Source of the DNA: an uncultured Bacteroides sp. | GTDB taxonomy: Bacteria; Bacteroidota; Bacteroidia; Bacteroidales; Bacteroidaceae | DNA length: 64,000 nucleotides | Direction: 5' to 3' | NCBI RefSeq assembly: GCF_963676325.1 | Contig: NZ_OY781099.1 | Coordinates: forward strand, 2,046,001-2,110,000 | Shown here: one piece after another, positions 43,994 to 51,566 of the stretch | Position numbering within the stretch: the first letter of the stretch is position 1 | How the letters are laid out: every line of letters starts with the position of its first letter | Notes under the pieces: generated by a model | Seen by the model: the letters and a program-made list of their open reading frames with translations, nothing else | What the model was told of the DNA's origin: nothing | The model's database searches: none | Translations under genes and position numbers: made by a program

Positions 43994-44614
43994 TTATAAA
44001 TAAACGATATTATCACAACCAAGTTTAAATGCACGGTCGTGTGACACGGCAAGTATTGTCATCCCCTTCTGTGACAACGTATTAAAGAAGTTGAGCACAC
44101 GTTCCACAGATGCGGCATCGAGAGCAGAAGTTGGTTCGTCTACAATAAGGATTGGCTTTTGAAGCATGGCTGCCACGGCAATCATTATTCGCTGGCGCTG
44201 CCCTCCCGAGATCTCACTTACCCGTTTTGCGAAAAGTTCCTCTTCCAAATTTAATTCTTTAAAAACAGCAAAGAGTTCTTTTTTCGAAAAATGTACTCTC
44301 CTATTTGCTTTCAGCTCAAAAGGAAGCAGAACCATCTCACTTACCCATTCGCAGGGAAGCGCAAGTTCCTGAGGTATCCAGGCTATTTTCTTACGTATTT
44401 CATTAACGTTTTCTGCGCAGAGCAACAGTCCATCTACTGTTATGGTTCCGCTTTTTAACGGCACAAACCCCATAATTGCATTTAATATTGATGTTTTCCC
44501 GCTGCCTGATTCGCCTGCTATACAGACTATTTCGCCCTTATTTATATGCATGCAAAGCTCAGTGAAGAGCTCTAACTCTCCATACATGATGCAGGCATTT
44601 TCTATCTTGAGCAT
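43994..44614 (-). CDS. fetA: FetA-like ABC exporter ATPase
   Basis: This is a 206-residue ATP-binding subunit. Walker A GESGSGKT is at 34-41, the signature ISGGQRQR near 135 and Walker B ILIVDEPTSALD near 155. The switch His is in VSHD near 192. The Q-loop is in AWIPQELALPCEWVSEM. The short length and pairing with a FetB permease fit FetA. It energises export, probably of iron, across the inner membrane. It lies six bases downstream of the HU-like gene stop. Confidence 0.88.
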   Translation of the reverse strand: MLKIENACIMYGELELFTELCMHINKGEIVCIAGESGSGKTSILNAIMGFVPLKSGTITVDGLLLCAENVNEIRKKIAWIPQELALPCEWVSEMVLLPFELKANRRVHFSKKELFAVFKELNLEEELFAKRVSEISGGQRQRIMIAVAAMLQKPILIVDEPTSALDAASVERVLNFFNTLSQKGMTILAVSHDRAFKLGCDNIVYL

Positions 44615-44620
44615 TTTTCT

Positions 44621-45061
44621 TTATTTTCTGCGAATAGGCTTTCTTCCTCTTGGCTTTGAAATCTTAGCTTCTTCTCTTGTTTCTACCTTCTGAAAAGAGA
44701 TGGCACGGAAACTTTCAAGCATGTGTACCTCAGGAAGATAGTTTATCTTGCTGAACGAAACATCTTTAGAACGGACTTCCTCCGGATTGCTCACTGTAGG
44801 GCTCTTTACTGATGTGGAGAATGTTCCCAACGAGTCAATTTTCACAGTGTAACCATCCTGCAGATTCTTAATTAAATGGTTGCTCAGTCCTGCTACAACA
44901 GCAACTACATCGGCCTTTGAAAGAGTACTTTCTTCGCACATATCTTCAATGATACGGTTTAAAGTTACAGTTCCTTTAGTAACAGCCTTTGCGTAATAGC
45001 GAGGTTCTTCCTCGGGTTTCATGTTATTGTTAACCTTGGTAGCTTTAAAATCTATTGCCAT
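44621..45061 (-). CDS. HU-family DNA-binding protein
   Basis: This is a 146-residue protein. Residues about 22-125 match the Bacteroidetes HU-HIG-type DNA-binding domain (YYAKAVTKGTVTLNRIIEDMCEESTLSKADVVAVVAGLSNHLIKNLQDGYTVKIDSLGTFS). The C-terminal tail KISKPRGRKPIRRK contains an AT-hook-like PRGRKP core, which would add minor-groove binding. It is a likely nucleoid protein. A TGTACA array lies 66 bases upstream of its start; binding to it is speculative. It is the first gene before fetAB on the same strand. Confidence 0.88.
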   Translation of the reverse strand: MAIDFKATKVNNNMKPEEEPRYYAKAVTKGTVTLNRIIEDMCEESTLSKADVVAVVAGLSNHLIKNLQDGYTVKIDSLGTFSTSVKSPTVSNPEEVRSKDVSFSKINYLPEVHMLESFRAISFQKVETREEAKISKPRGRKPIRRK

Positions 45062-45126
45062 ATCGTTTTCTTTTTGAATATTATGCTGTAAAGATATAAA
45101 TTATACTCATTAAAACAAATGTTTTC

Positions 45127-45198
45127 TGTACAAAACATTGTTTTCTTTTGTACAAAAGAATATATTGTTTTGTACAGAGGAATTAATTCTTTTGTACA
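45127..45198. repeat. TGTACA array, copy 3, between divergent genes
   Basis: TGTACA occurs at 45127, 45149, 45171 and 45193, at exact 22-nt spacing, with spacers of 16 nt that fit rAAnAATnnATTnTTy loosely. It sits between the divergent HU-like and DUF2148 genes and ends 26 bases before the -33 box of the latter. Confidence 0.88.
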
Positions 45199-45223
45199 GA
45201 GAAATAATAACGTTCCGTTATGT

Positions 45224-45254
45224 TTTGACAAATGGTTCCAAACATATATATTTG
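45224..45254 (+). promoter_or_regulatory. Predicted promoter of the DUF2148-aguA-aguB operon
   Basis: TTTG at 45224-45227, a 19-base spacer and TATATTTG at 45247-45254 match the Bacteroidetes consensus exactly. The first ATG follows 31 bases after the -7 box. Confidence 0.72.
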
Positions 45255-45284
45255 TATTCTTAATTAGTTTAAAAAAGAACCGGA

Positions 45285-45821
45285 ATGATAATAAATGAAC
45301 GCGATGTTCGCCACGAACATATGCTCAATGTAGCAAAACAAATGATGACAGCTGCACGCACAGCTCCCAAAGGAAAAGGTGTTGACGTGATTGAAACTGC
45401 TGTTGTTACTGAAGGAGATATAAAATTACTTTCTGATGAGCTGATCAGACAAAACGGTGAGAACGGAATGATGTTCTTTCTTCGGGATGCAGAAAATATT
45501 CTTTCTGCCGAAGCAATTATATTAATAGGTACGCGCGAGCATTTGCAGGGACTGAACTGTGGCCATTGCGGATTTGCCACTTGCGCTGAGAAACCGAATG
45601 ATACACCATGTGCTCTGAATACTATCGATGTGGGTATTGCTATTGGTTCGGCATGTGCAACGGCATCCGACTTACGCGTTGATTCCCGTGTGATGTTCTC
45701 GGCAGGAATTGCTGCCCAGAAGCTTAACTGGCTTCCTGGTTGTAAAACTGTGATGGCTATTCCTATCAGCTGTTCCAGTAAAAATCCGTTCTTTGATCGT
45801 AAACCTAAAGAAAGAAAGTAG
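45285..45821 (+). CDS. DUF2148 ferredoxin-domain protein
   Basis: This is a 178-residue cytoplasmic protein. The Cys-rich segment GLNCGHCGFATCAEKPNDTPCALNTIDVGIAIGSACATASDLRVDSRVMFSAG at about residues 90-143 is characteristic of DUF2148. It has the spacing of an iron-sulfur cluster-binding site (CxxCGxxxC...C). A final PGCKTVMAIPISCSSKNPFFDRK is conserved. The reaction is unknown. It lies six bases upstream of the agmatine deiminase gene behind a strong predicted promoter. Confidence 0.88.
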   Translation: MIINERDVRHEHMLNVAKQMMTAARTAPKGKGVDVIETAVVTEGDIKLLSDELIRQNGENGMMFFLRDAENILSAEAIILIGTREHLQGLNCGHCGFATCAEKPNDTPCALNTIDVGIAIGSACATASDLRVDSRVMFSAGIAAQKLNWLPGCKTVMAIPISCSSKNPFFDRKPKERK

Positions 45822-45827
45822 ATAAAA

Positions 45828-46943
45828 ATGGGTATATTAGTTGGTCTCCCCAAAAAAGGAGATGAAGAAAAAGATTTTCAGGTAAATTGGGGCAATCCTT
45901 TTGGGCTAGAGGTTGAAATGCGTGCTCCTTTTCTTCCTTCGGAATGGTACGAACAAAGTGGTGTGCAATTAACCTGGCCACATGCCGGAACCGATTGGGC
46001 TCATATGCTGAAAGAGGTTCAGGAGTGTTTTATCTCTATTGCCCGCGAAATTGCTAAGAAAGAGCTATTGCTTATTGTGGCTCCTGATACAGAAGTGGTT
46101 AAAGCGCAGATAGCCAATAGGGTAAACATGGAAAACGTTCGCTTCTTTGAATGCGAAACAAACGATACCTGGGCGCGAGATCACGGTGCTATTACCTTGA
46201 TTGACGGCTCTACTCCTCGCCTGCTCGACTTTTGTTTCAATGGCTGGGGCCAAAAATTTGTTGCCGGTCTTGATAATCAGATTACCCGCAAGGCTTTTGA
46301 AGCTAAACTTTTCAAGGGTGAATACGCAAATCGCCTGAATTTTGTTCTTGAAGGTGGCTCAATAGAGAGTGACGGATTGGGAACCCTGCTCACAACATCA
46401 ACTTGTTTGCTGGCTCCAAATCGTAACGATACAATGAACAGAGCAGAAATAGAGGAATATTTACGTTCTGTATTTCATATGCAACAGGTACTTTGGCTAG
46501 ATCACGGCTATCTGGCTGGCGATGATACTGACAGTCATGTAGATACATTGGCTCGCCTTTGTCCAAACAACACTATTGCTTATGTAAAATGCACCAACCC
46601 TGAGGATGAGCATTTCGATGAACTTCAGAAAATGGAAGAGCAACTTCGCACGTTCCGCACTCTGAAAGGAGAGCCTTATCGCCTGCTTGCTTTGCCAATG
46701 GCTGATTGTATTATTGAGAATACAGAACGTTTGCCGGCTACTTATGCTAACTTCTTAATTATCAATAAGGCAGTACTTTATCCTACTTATAATCAACCAA
46801 AGAATGATGCTGAAGCAGCAGCAGTTCTTGCCGAAGCTTTCCCAGACAGAGAGATTATTGGCATTGATTGTCGCGCATTGATAAAGCAACATGGTTCGCT
46901 CCATTGTGTGACAATGCAATATCCTGAGGGTGTGATAAAGTAA
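45828..46943 (+). CDS. aguA: Agmatine deiminase (peptidyl-arginine deiminase family)
   Basis: This is a 371-residue enzyme that converts agmatine to N-carbamoylputrescine and ammonia. FECETNDTWARDHGAITLID near 105 has the catalytic Asp. VLEGGSIESDG near 175 and DHGYLAGDDTDSHVDTLARL near 225 carry the substrate Asp/Glu and catalytic His. HGSLHCVTMQYPEG at the end has the nucleophilic Cys. The family normally starts near MRAPFLPSEWYEQSG, so ATG 45918 is an alternative start that would remove 30 residues. It is upstream of aguB, its pathway partner. Confidence 0.93.
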   Translation: MGILVGLPKKGDEEKDFQVNWGNPFGLEVEMRAPFLPSEWYEQSGVQLTWPHAGTDWAHMLKEVQECFISIAREIAKKELLLIVAPDTEVVKAQIANRVNMENVRFFECETNDTWARDHGAITLIDGSTPRLLDFCFNGWGQKFVAGLDNQITRKAFEAKLFKGEYANRLNFVLEGGSIESDGLGTLLTTSTCLLAPNRNDTMNRAEIEEYLRSVFHMQQVLWLDHGYLAGDDTDSHVDTLARLCPNNTIAYVKCTNPEDEHFDELQKMEEQLRTFRTLKGEPYRLLALPMADCIIENTERLPATYANFLIINKAVLYPTYNQPKNDAEAAAVLAEAFPDREIIGIDCRALIKQHGSLHCVTMQYPEGVIK

Positions 46944-46980
46944 TGACTTGCAGGTATAACAAATAAAAAAACTAAGAATA

Positions 46981-47871
46981 ATGGATAACAGAACCATAAA
47001 GGTGGGTTTAGTTCAGCAGTCCAATACGGCTAGCCTAAAAGAAAACCTGAAAAAGCTGACGGAAAACATTGAAGCTTGTGTGGCTCAAGGTGCACAGTTG
47101 GTTGTGCTTCAGGAATTGCATAACTCACTATACTTTTGCCAGGTTGAAGATACAAATAACTTCGATATTGCCGAACCTATCCCCGGTCCTTCAACAGTAT
47201 TTTACGGAGAAATTGCTGCCGCGCATAGAATAGTGCTGGTTACATCTCTGTTTGAAAAGCGCGCTCCCGGATTGTATCATAACACAGCCGTGGTATTTGA
47301 TACCGATGGTTCCATAGCCGGAAAGTATCGCAAGATGCACATTCCCGATGATCCTGCTTATTATGAAAAGTTCTATTTTACCCCCGGTGATTTAGGCTTT
47401 CAGCCCATTCAAACATCTCTGGGAAAACTAGGAGTACTCGTTTGCTGGGATCAATGGTATCCGGAAGCTGCTCGCCTGATGGCTCTTCGTGGTGCTGAAT
47501 TACTTATCTATCCAACAGCAATTGGCTGGGAAAGTTCTGATACAGAGGATGAAAAATCACGTCAGCTTAATGCGTGGATAATCTCTCAGCGTGCACATGC
47601 CGTGGCCAACGGACTTCCGGTTGTTTCCGTGAATCGTGTGGGACACGAAGAAGATCCTTCCGGACAAACAAACGGCATTCAGTTCTGGGGAAACAGCTTT
47701 GTAGCCGGTCCGCAAGGAGAGTTTCTTACTCAGGCTGGAAATAAAGAAGCGACGAACATTGTCGTTGAGGTTAATCTAACCCGTTCCGAAAATGTCCGCC
47801 GCTGGTGGCCTTTCCTTCGTGATAGAAGGATTGACGAATATGGTGAAATAACTAAACGTTTTATCGATTAG
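46981..47871 (+). CDS. aguB: N-carbamoylputrescine amidase
   Basis: This is a 296-residue nitrilase-fold enzyme that hydrolyses N-carbamoylputrescine to putrescine, CO2 and ammonia. The catalytic triad is visible as Glu45 (LQELHN), Lys118 (YRKMHIPD) and Cys155 (LVCWDQWYPE). The length is normal. With aguA it forms the arginine/agmatine route to putrescine, which feeds spermidine synthesis ending in NspC (6754-7896). It is co-directional with aguA after 37 bases. Confidence 0.95.
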   Translation: MDNRTIKVGLVQQSNTASLKENLKKLTENIEACVAQGAQLVVLQELHNSLYFCQVEDTNNFDIAEPIPGPSTVFYGEIAAAHRIVLVTSLFEKRAPGLYHNTAVVFDTDGSIAGKYRKMHIPDDPAYYEKFYFTPGDLGFQPIQTSLGKLGVLVCWDQWYPEAARLMALRGAELLIYPTAIGWESSDTEDEKSRQLNAWIISQRAHAVANGLPVVSVNRVGHEEDPSGQTNGIQFWGNSFVAGPQGEFLTQAGNKEATNIVVEVNLTRSENVRRWWPFLRDRRIDEYGEITKRFID

Positions 47872-48128
47872 TTTCCTTTTGCAGTAAGCTTGTCATTAAT
47901 CATTCGTTCAACATATTGCTGAATAATAGCTTTCAGCTCTTTTTCCATAGCAGCCTGTTCGGTAACCTTTCCGAGCAGGTTTTGTTTTAATAACGGGTCA
48001 TTGACGAAGTTATATACCGAAATTGTTTTTTGTCCGTCGAACTGAATCATGTATTTCCCTTTCATATACTGAAATGTATTGTTTACGTAATTCACAGCAT
48101 AACCATTTTTCGGTTTGGAATGGAACAA
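47868..48128 (-). pseudogene. C-terminal remnant of a LTA synthase-like sulfatase/phosphatase
   Basis: An 86-codon frame reads GYAVNYVNNTFQYMKGKYMIQFDGQKTISVYNFVNDPLLKQNLLGKV and ends LKAIIQQYVERMINDKLTA. This resembles the tail of Bacteroidetes LTA synthase-family membrane phosphatases/sulfatases, which end with a DPLLKxNLL and IQQYxxRM segment. The catalytic domain and membrane helices are absent. Upstream the frame meets stops, and aspS ends 85 bases away. There is no normal start (the frame opens at a TTG). I regard it as a deletion remnant. The family match is from recollection of the motif and moderate in strength. Confidence 0.55.
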
Positions 48129-48213
48129 AATCTGTTAACGTAGGCACACTAAAAAAGGTAGTAACGGTGAAAGCTGGTTCACCATTACTACCCATATGTA
48201 TTAATTAAAATAG

Positions 48214-49971
48214 TTACTCTTTAATATCAATAACTAAATTAAGTTCGTCTAATTGAGATTGTTCCAAATAACCTGGAGCATCAATCATTACGTCACGACC
48301 AGAGTTGTTTTTTGGGAAAGCAATACAGTCGCGGATAGAATCGAGTCCGGCAAAAAGAGAAACCCAACGATCTAATCCATAGGCCAAGCCACCGTGAGGA
48401 GGCGCACCAAATTTGAATGCATCCATTAAGAAACCAAACTGCTCTTGTGCTCTCTCTTCAGTAAATCCTAATAGCTTAAACATTTTATTCTGCAACTCAC
48501 TATCGTGAATACGGATAGAACCACCTCCTACTTCTACGCCGTTAATAACCATATCGTAGGCATTTGCACGAACTTTTCCCGGATCAGTGTCAAGGAAAGG
48601 AACATCTTCCAGTTTTGGGGAAGTAAATGGATGGTGCATAGCCATAAAGCGTTGGCTTTCTTCGTCCCACTCAAACAGAGGGAAGTCAATAACCCAAAGA
48701 CAAGCAAAAGTATTTTTATCTCTTAGTCCTAACTGGTTACCCATTTCCAGACGAAGTTCGCAAAGTTGCTTGCGTGTCTTCATTGCATCATCTCCGGAAA
48801 GGATCAGAATTAAATCGCCCGGTTTAGCATCAAATGCAGCTTTAAGCTCTTGCAATGTTTCCTGAGTATAGAATTTATCTACGCTTGATTTTACGTTTCC
48901 GTCAGCTTCCACACGAGCGTAAACCATTCCCTTTGCTCCAATCTGCGGACGCTTAACAAATTCTGTGAGGCCATCTAACTGTTTGCGGGTATAAGAAGCA
49001 GCACCTTCGGCACAAATACCGCCTACGTAAGCTGCATCATCAAATACAGAGAAACCTTTACCCTTAAGAACATCCATTAATTCTACAAACTGCATTCCAA
49101 AGCGGATGTCTGGTTTGTCGCTTCCGTATAACTTCATAGCATTATGCCAGGTCATACGAGGAAATGTTTCTGTAATTTCAACGTTACGGATAACTTTGAA
49201 AAGATGTTTTGCCATACCTTCAAAGATAGAGATTACATCTTCCTGTTCCACAAAACTCATTTCGCAGTCAATTTGAGTAAATTCTGGTTGGCGGTCGGCA
49301 CGAAGGTCTTCGTCACGGAAACATTTAGCGATTTGGAAATAACGATCAAATCCTGATACCATCAACAACTGTTTGAAAAGCTGTGGTGACTGAGGAAGTG
49401 CGTAGAACTGTCCCGGATTCATACGTGAAGGTACCACGAAGTCGCGTGCTCCTTCTGGAGTAGAACCAATAAGTATAGGTGTTTCAACTTCTAAGAATCC
49501 CAGTTTATCAAGATAACTGCGTACCTCAATAGTCATCTTATGGCGAAGTTCAAGGTTTGATCTAACATTGTTACGACGAAGGTCAAGATAGCGATACTTC
49601 ATGCGGATATCATCGCCACCGTCTGAGTTATCTTCTATTGTGAAAGGAGGTGTAGCTGCTGTGTTAAGAATATTAAGTTCCGAAACAATCAGCTCAATAT
49701 CACCTGTAGGAAGGTTTGCATTCTTATTGGAACGTTCGTTTACTTCGCCGGTAATCTGAATTACAAATTCACGACCTAGTTTATTTGCTGCATCACATAA
49801 CTCAGCATTGATGGCATCATTAAAGACAAGTTGAGTGATTCCGTAACGGTCACGAAGGTCAACAAATGTCATTCCGCCCATTTTTCTGGTACGCTGCACC
49901 CATCCCGAAAGTGTTACCACTTTATTTATGTCGGAGATCCGAAGTTCTCCGCAAGTATGCGTTCTAAACAT
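48214..49971 (-). CDS. aspS: Aspartyl-tRNA synthetase
   Basis: This is a 585-residue class IIb synthetase, normal bacterial length. The N-terminal OB-fold anticodon domain (RTHTCGELRISDINKVVTLSGWVQRTRKMGGMTFVDLRDRYGITQLVF) is followed by motif 1 near 140-165, motif 2 with KCFRDEDLRADRQPEFTQIDCEMSFV near 215-240 and motif 3 GLAYGLDRWVSLFAGLDSIRDCIAFPKN near 540. The GAD insertion domain is at about 290-420. It charges tRNA-Asp. It is preceded by about 200 bases without a gene on the minus strand. Confidence 0.97.
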   Translation of the reverse strand: MFRTHTCGELRISDINKVVTLSGWVQRTRKMGGMTFVDLRDRYGITQLVFNDAINAELCDAANKLGREFVIQITGEVNERSNKNANLPTGDIELIVSELNILNTAATPPFTIEDNSDGGDDIRMKYRYLDLRRNNVRSNLELRHKMTIEVRSYLDKLGFLEVETPILIGSTPEGARDFVVPSRMNPGQFYALPQSPQLFKQLLMVSGFDRYFQIAKCFRDEDLRADRQPEFTQIDCEMSFVEQEDVISIFEGMAKHLFKVIRNVEITETFPRMTWHNAMKLYGSDKPDIRFGMQFVELMDVLKGKGFSVFDDAAYVGGICAEGAASYTRKQLDGLTEFVKRPQIGAKGMVYARVEADGNVKSSVDKFYTQETLQELKAAFDAKPGDLILILSGDDAMKTRKQLCELRLEMGNQLGLRDKNTFACLWVIDFPLFEWDEESQRFMAMHHPFTSPKLEDVPFLDTDPGKVRANAYDMVINGVEVGGGSIRIHDSELQNKMFKLLGFTEERAQEQFGFLMDAFKFGAPPHGGLAYGLDRWVSLFAGLDSIRDCIAFPKNNSGRDVMIDAPGYLEQSQLDELNLVIDIKE

Positions 49972-50169
49972 ATTCTTTTTATTTGATTTTTCTGTTTTTG
50001 TATATTGGATGCAAAATTATATAAAAATCTTAATTAATCTATGTTTAGCAGGAATTATCTTAGATATAAAAAAGAAAGGTATTTGGAAGTACCTTTCTTG
50101 TATTGTAAAAATAGAGGAGTATAAAATCTCTATTGATTTTCTTTACGTCTAATTTATCAATGACGCTAT

Positions 50170-50715
50170 TTATCTTATATTTAATATTTTATGCGTTTGA
50201 AGGCTTAGTCTCCATTGGGGATGCTCTTTTATATAATCAATAACTTCATCTGTATTTTTGCAAGAACAAGGCTGAAGATAAAAGACTTCGGGAGTATACT
50301 TGTTGTATTTAGACATATCTTGCCCATTATAGACTACCTTTAATTCATTTGGATTGATGATTACTGTTTTTCCGTCCTCTTTGGGTGAGCAGGTTATCCA
50401 ATCAACATTATTGGGGGGCACTTTTGTTCCATTAGTTTCTATCTGCACGAAACAGCCAGTATCCTTTATTCCTTTTACAAGATCGTGTGTAATTTGCAAA
50501 CAAGGTTCACCTCCTGTTAGAACAACATGCTTTGCGGGGTATTTTTTGATTTCTGCAATAATATCCTTATCGCTTAAAAGCTCACCCGATTGGTGGTCTG
50601 TATCACAAAAGTCGCAATTCAAATTACAGCCTGAAAAGCGGATAAAGACAGCAGGTGTTCCAGTGAAATGTCCTTCTCCCTGAATACTATAAAAAATTTC
50701 ATTCACCTTTTTCAT
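50170..50715 (-). CDS. queE: 7-carboxy-7-deazaguanine synthase
   Basis: This is a 181-residue radical SAM enzyme that forms 7-carboxy-7-deazaguanine from carboxytetrahydropterin in queuosine synthesis. I chose ATG 50715 (MKKVNEIFYSIQGEG), the family start; the open frame extends upstream to 50829 but that part is queD in another frame. The cluster motif is CNLNCDFC (Cys30, Cys34, Cys37). HVVLTGGEPCLQ near 68 is the SAM-binding GGEP. The start lies 17 bases inside the queD end, so the two are coupled. Confidence 0.95.
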   Translation of the reverse strand: MKKVNEIFYSIQGEGHFTGTPAVFIRFSGCNLNCDFCDTDHQSGELLSDKDIIAEIKKYPAKHVVLTGGEPCLQITHDLVKGIKDTGCFVQIETNGTKVPPNNVDWITCSPKEDGKTVIINPNELKVVYNGQDMSKYNKYTPEVFYLQPCSCKNTDEVIDYIKEHPQWRLSLQTHKILNIR

Positions 50716-51034
50716 ACCATGCAATATTGTTTTCAGATTCTTGAACCATAACTTTAAAGCATTCTGGAATTTGATCACAAATCCACTTAGCCATATTTTC
50801 AGCCGTTGTATTGAACGGGAGCACTTCATTTAAGTTTTTATGGTCTAATTTAGATTGAATTTTCTCCTTAATATGAGTAAAGTCAACAACCATACCGTCG
50901 TCGTTTAGTTTCTCAGCTCTGCACCATACGAGTATGTTCCAGTTATGGCCGTGCAAATTTTCACACTTACTGGCATATGAAAGCTTTAAGCTGTGTGAAG
51001 CTGATATTTCGAGTCTTTTTCTTACTGTATACAT
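50699..51034 (-). CDS. queD: 6-carboxy-5,6,7,8-tetrahydropterin synthase
   Basis: This is a 111-residue T-fold enzyme, second step of queuosine synthesis. Zinc ligands are His14 (SASHSL), His28 and His30 (NLHGHNW), with Cys24 as the catalytic base. VDFTHIKEKIQSKLDH near 57 is conserved, and the final VMVQESENNIAWYE carries the substrate Glu. It overlaps queE by 17 bases, a common operon order. Tgt, which inserts the product of this pathway in tRNA, is at 59341. Confidence 0.96.
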   Translation of the reverse strand: MYTVRKRLEISASHSLKLSYASKCENLHGHNWNILVWCRAEKLNDDGMVVDFTHIKEKIQSKLDHKNLNEVLPFNTTAENMAKWICDQIPECFKVMVQESENNIAWYEKGE

Positions 51035-51221
51035 ACTCTGGTTATTTATTGAGTTTTAAACTTTGCAATATCTAGTATCGTTTCAATAGATACTTTATGA
51101 TTTTATTCGATTTTGTTTTTTTTGAGTAGTTCTATTTTCTTAGTTGCAATTCATTGATGTCTTAAATAAGAATAACTTATATTTTAGCCATTTTGTTTCT
51201 TAATAAATCAACTTTGCATAA

Positions 51222-51268
51222 AAAAATATTGAGCCGATACAAATTGTATCAGCTCAATATTTTTTCTA
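51222..51268. terminator. Hairpin terminator downstream of tRNA-Pro
   Basis: AAATATTGAGCcGATACAA pairs with TTGTATCaGCTCAATATTT around a two-base loop, with A- and T-runs on both sides. It can serve the minus-strand tRNA-Pro. Confidence 0.8.
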
Positions 51269-51297
51269 ATTTGTTGCTTAATTATACTTAAGCTTTG

Positions 51298-51372
51298 TCG
51301 GGGTAGCGGGATTCGAACCCACGACCCCCTGCTCCCAAAGCAGGTGCGCTAACCGGACTGCGCTACACCCCG
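51298..51372 (-). tRNA. tRNA-Pro (TGG)
   Basis: The minus-strand cloverleaf has acceptor CGGGGTG/TACCCCG, D-stem GCGC/GCGC, anticodon stem CCTGC/GCAGG with loop TTTGGGA (anticodon TGG) and T-loop TTCGAAT. Confidence 0.95.
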
Positions 51373-51407
51373 AAGACTTTTGTAAGTGTTTCTTTTCAAA
51401 AGCGATG

Positions 51408-51438
51408 CAAAGATATGGGTTATATTTGAATAATGCAA
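51408..51438 (-). promoter_or_regulatory. Predicted promoter of tRNA-Pro
   Basis: On the minus strand TTG (51438-51436) and TATCTTTG (51415-51408) are separated by 20 bases, upstream of the tRNA. Confidence 0.55.
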
Positions 51439-51517
51439 GCACTTCTGGCTTATTTTTTATATTAATTTTGCCGGATTAAGCTATCTGGCTGATTAACAGT
51501 TCGTAGTACTATTACAA

Positions 51518-51565
51518 AAAAAGAGAAAGTCCTCTTCGCTGAATTCTACGAAGAGGACTTTCTCT
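51518..51565 (-). terminator. Perfect 18-bp terminator hairpin beside the group II intron
   Basis: Arms AAGAGAAAGTCCTCTTCG and CGAAGAGGACTTTCTCTT pair without mismatch around a 10-12 base loop. On the minus strand the stem is followed by TTTTTTTG, so it fits the terminator of the serine palmitoyltransferase gene, now separated from it by the intron. Confidence 0.85.
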
Positions 51566-51566
51566 T

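Noticed and set aside
45127..45198. An intrinsic terminator as explanation of the TGTACA arrays
   Set aside because: This copy lies between divergent gene starts, where no transcript needs to end, and none of the arrays is followed by a T-run.
50716..50829. The 38-residue upstream extension of queE
   Set aside because: It is a shadow of queD in another frame; the family start MKKVNEIFYSIQGEG is at 50715.
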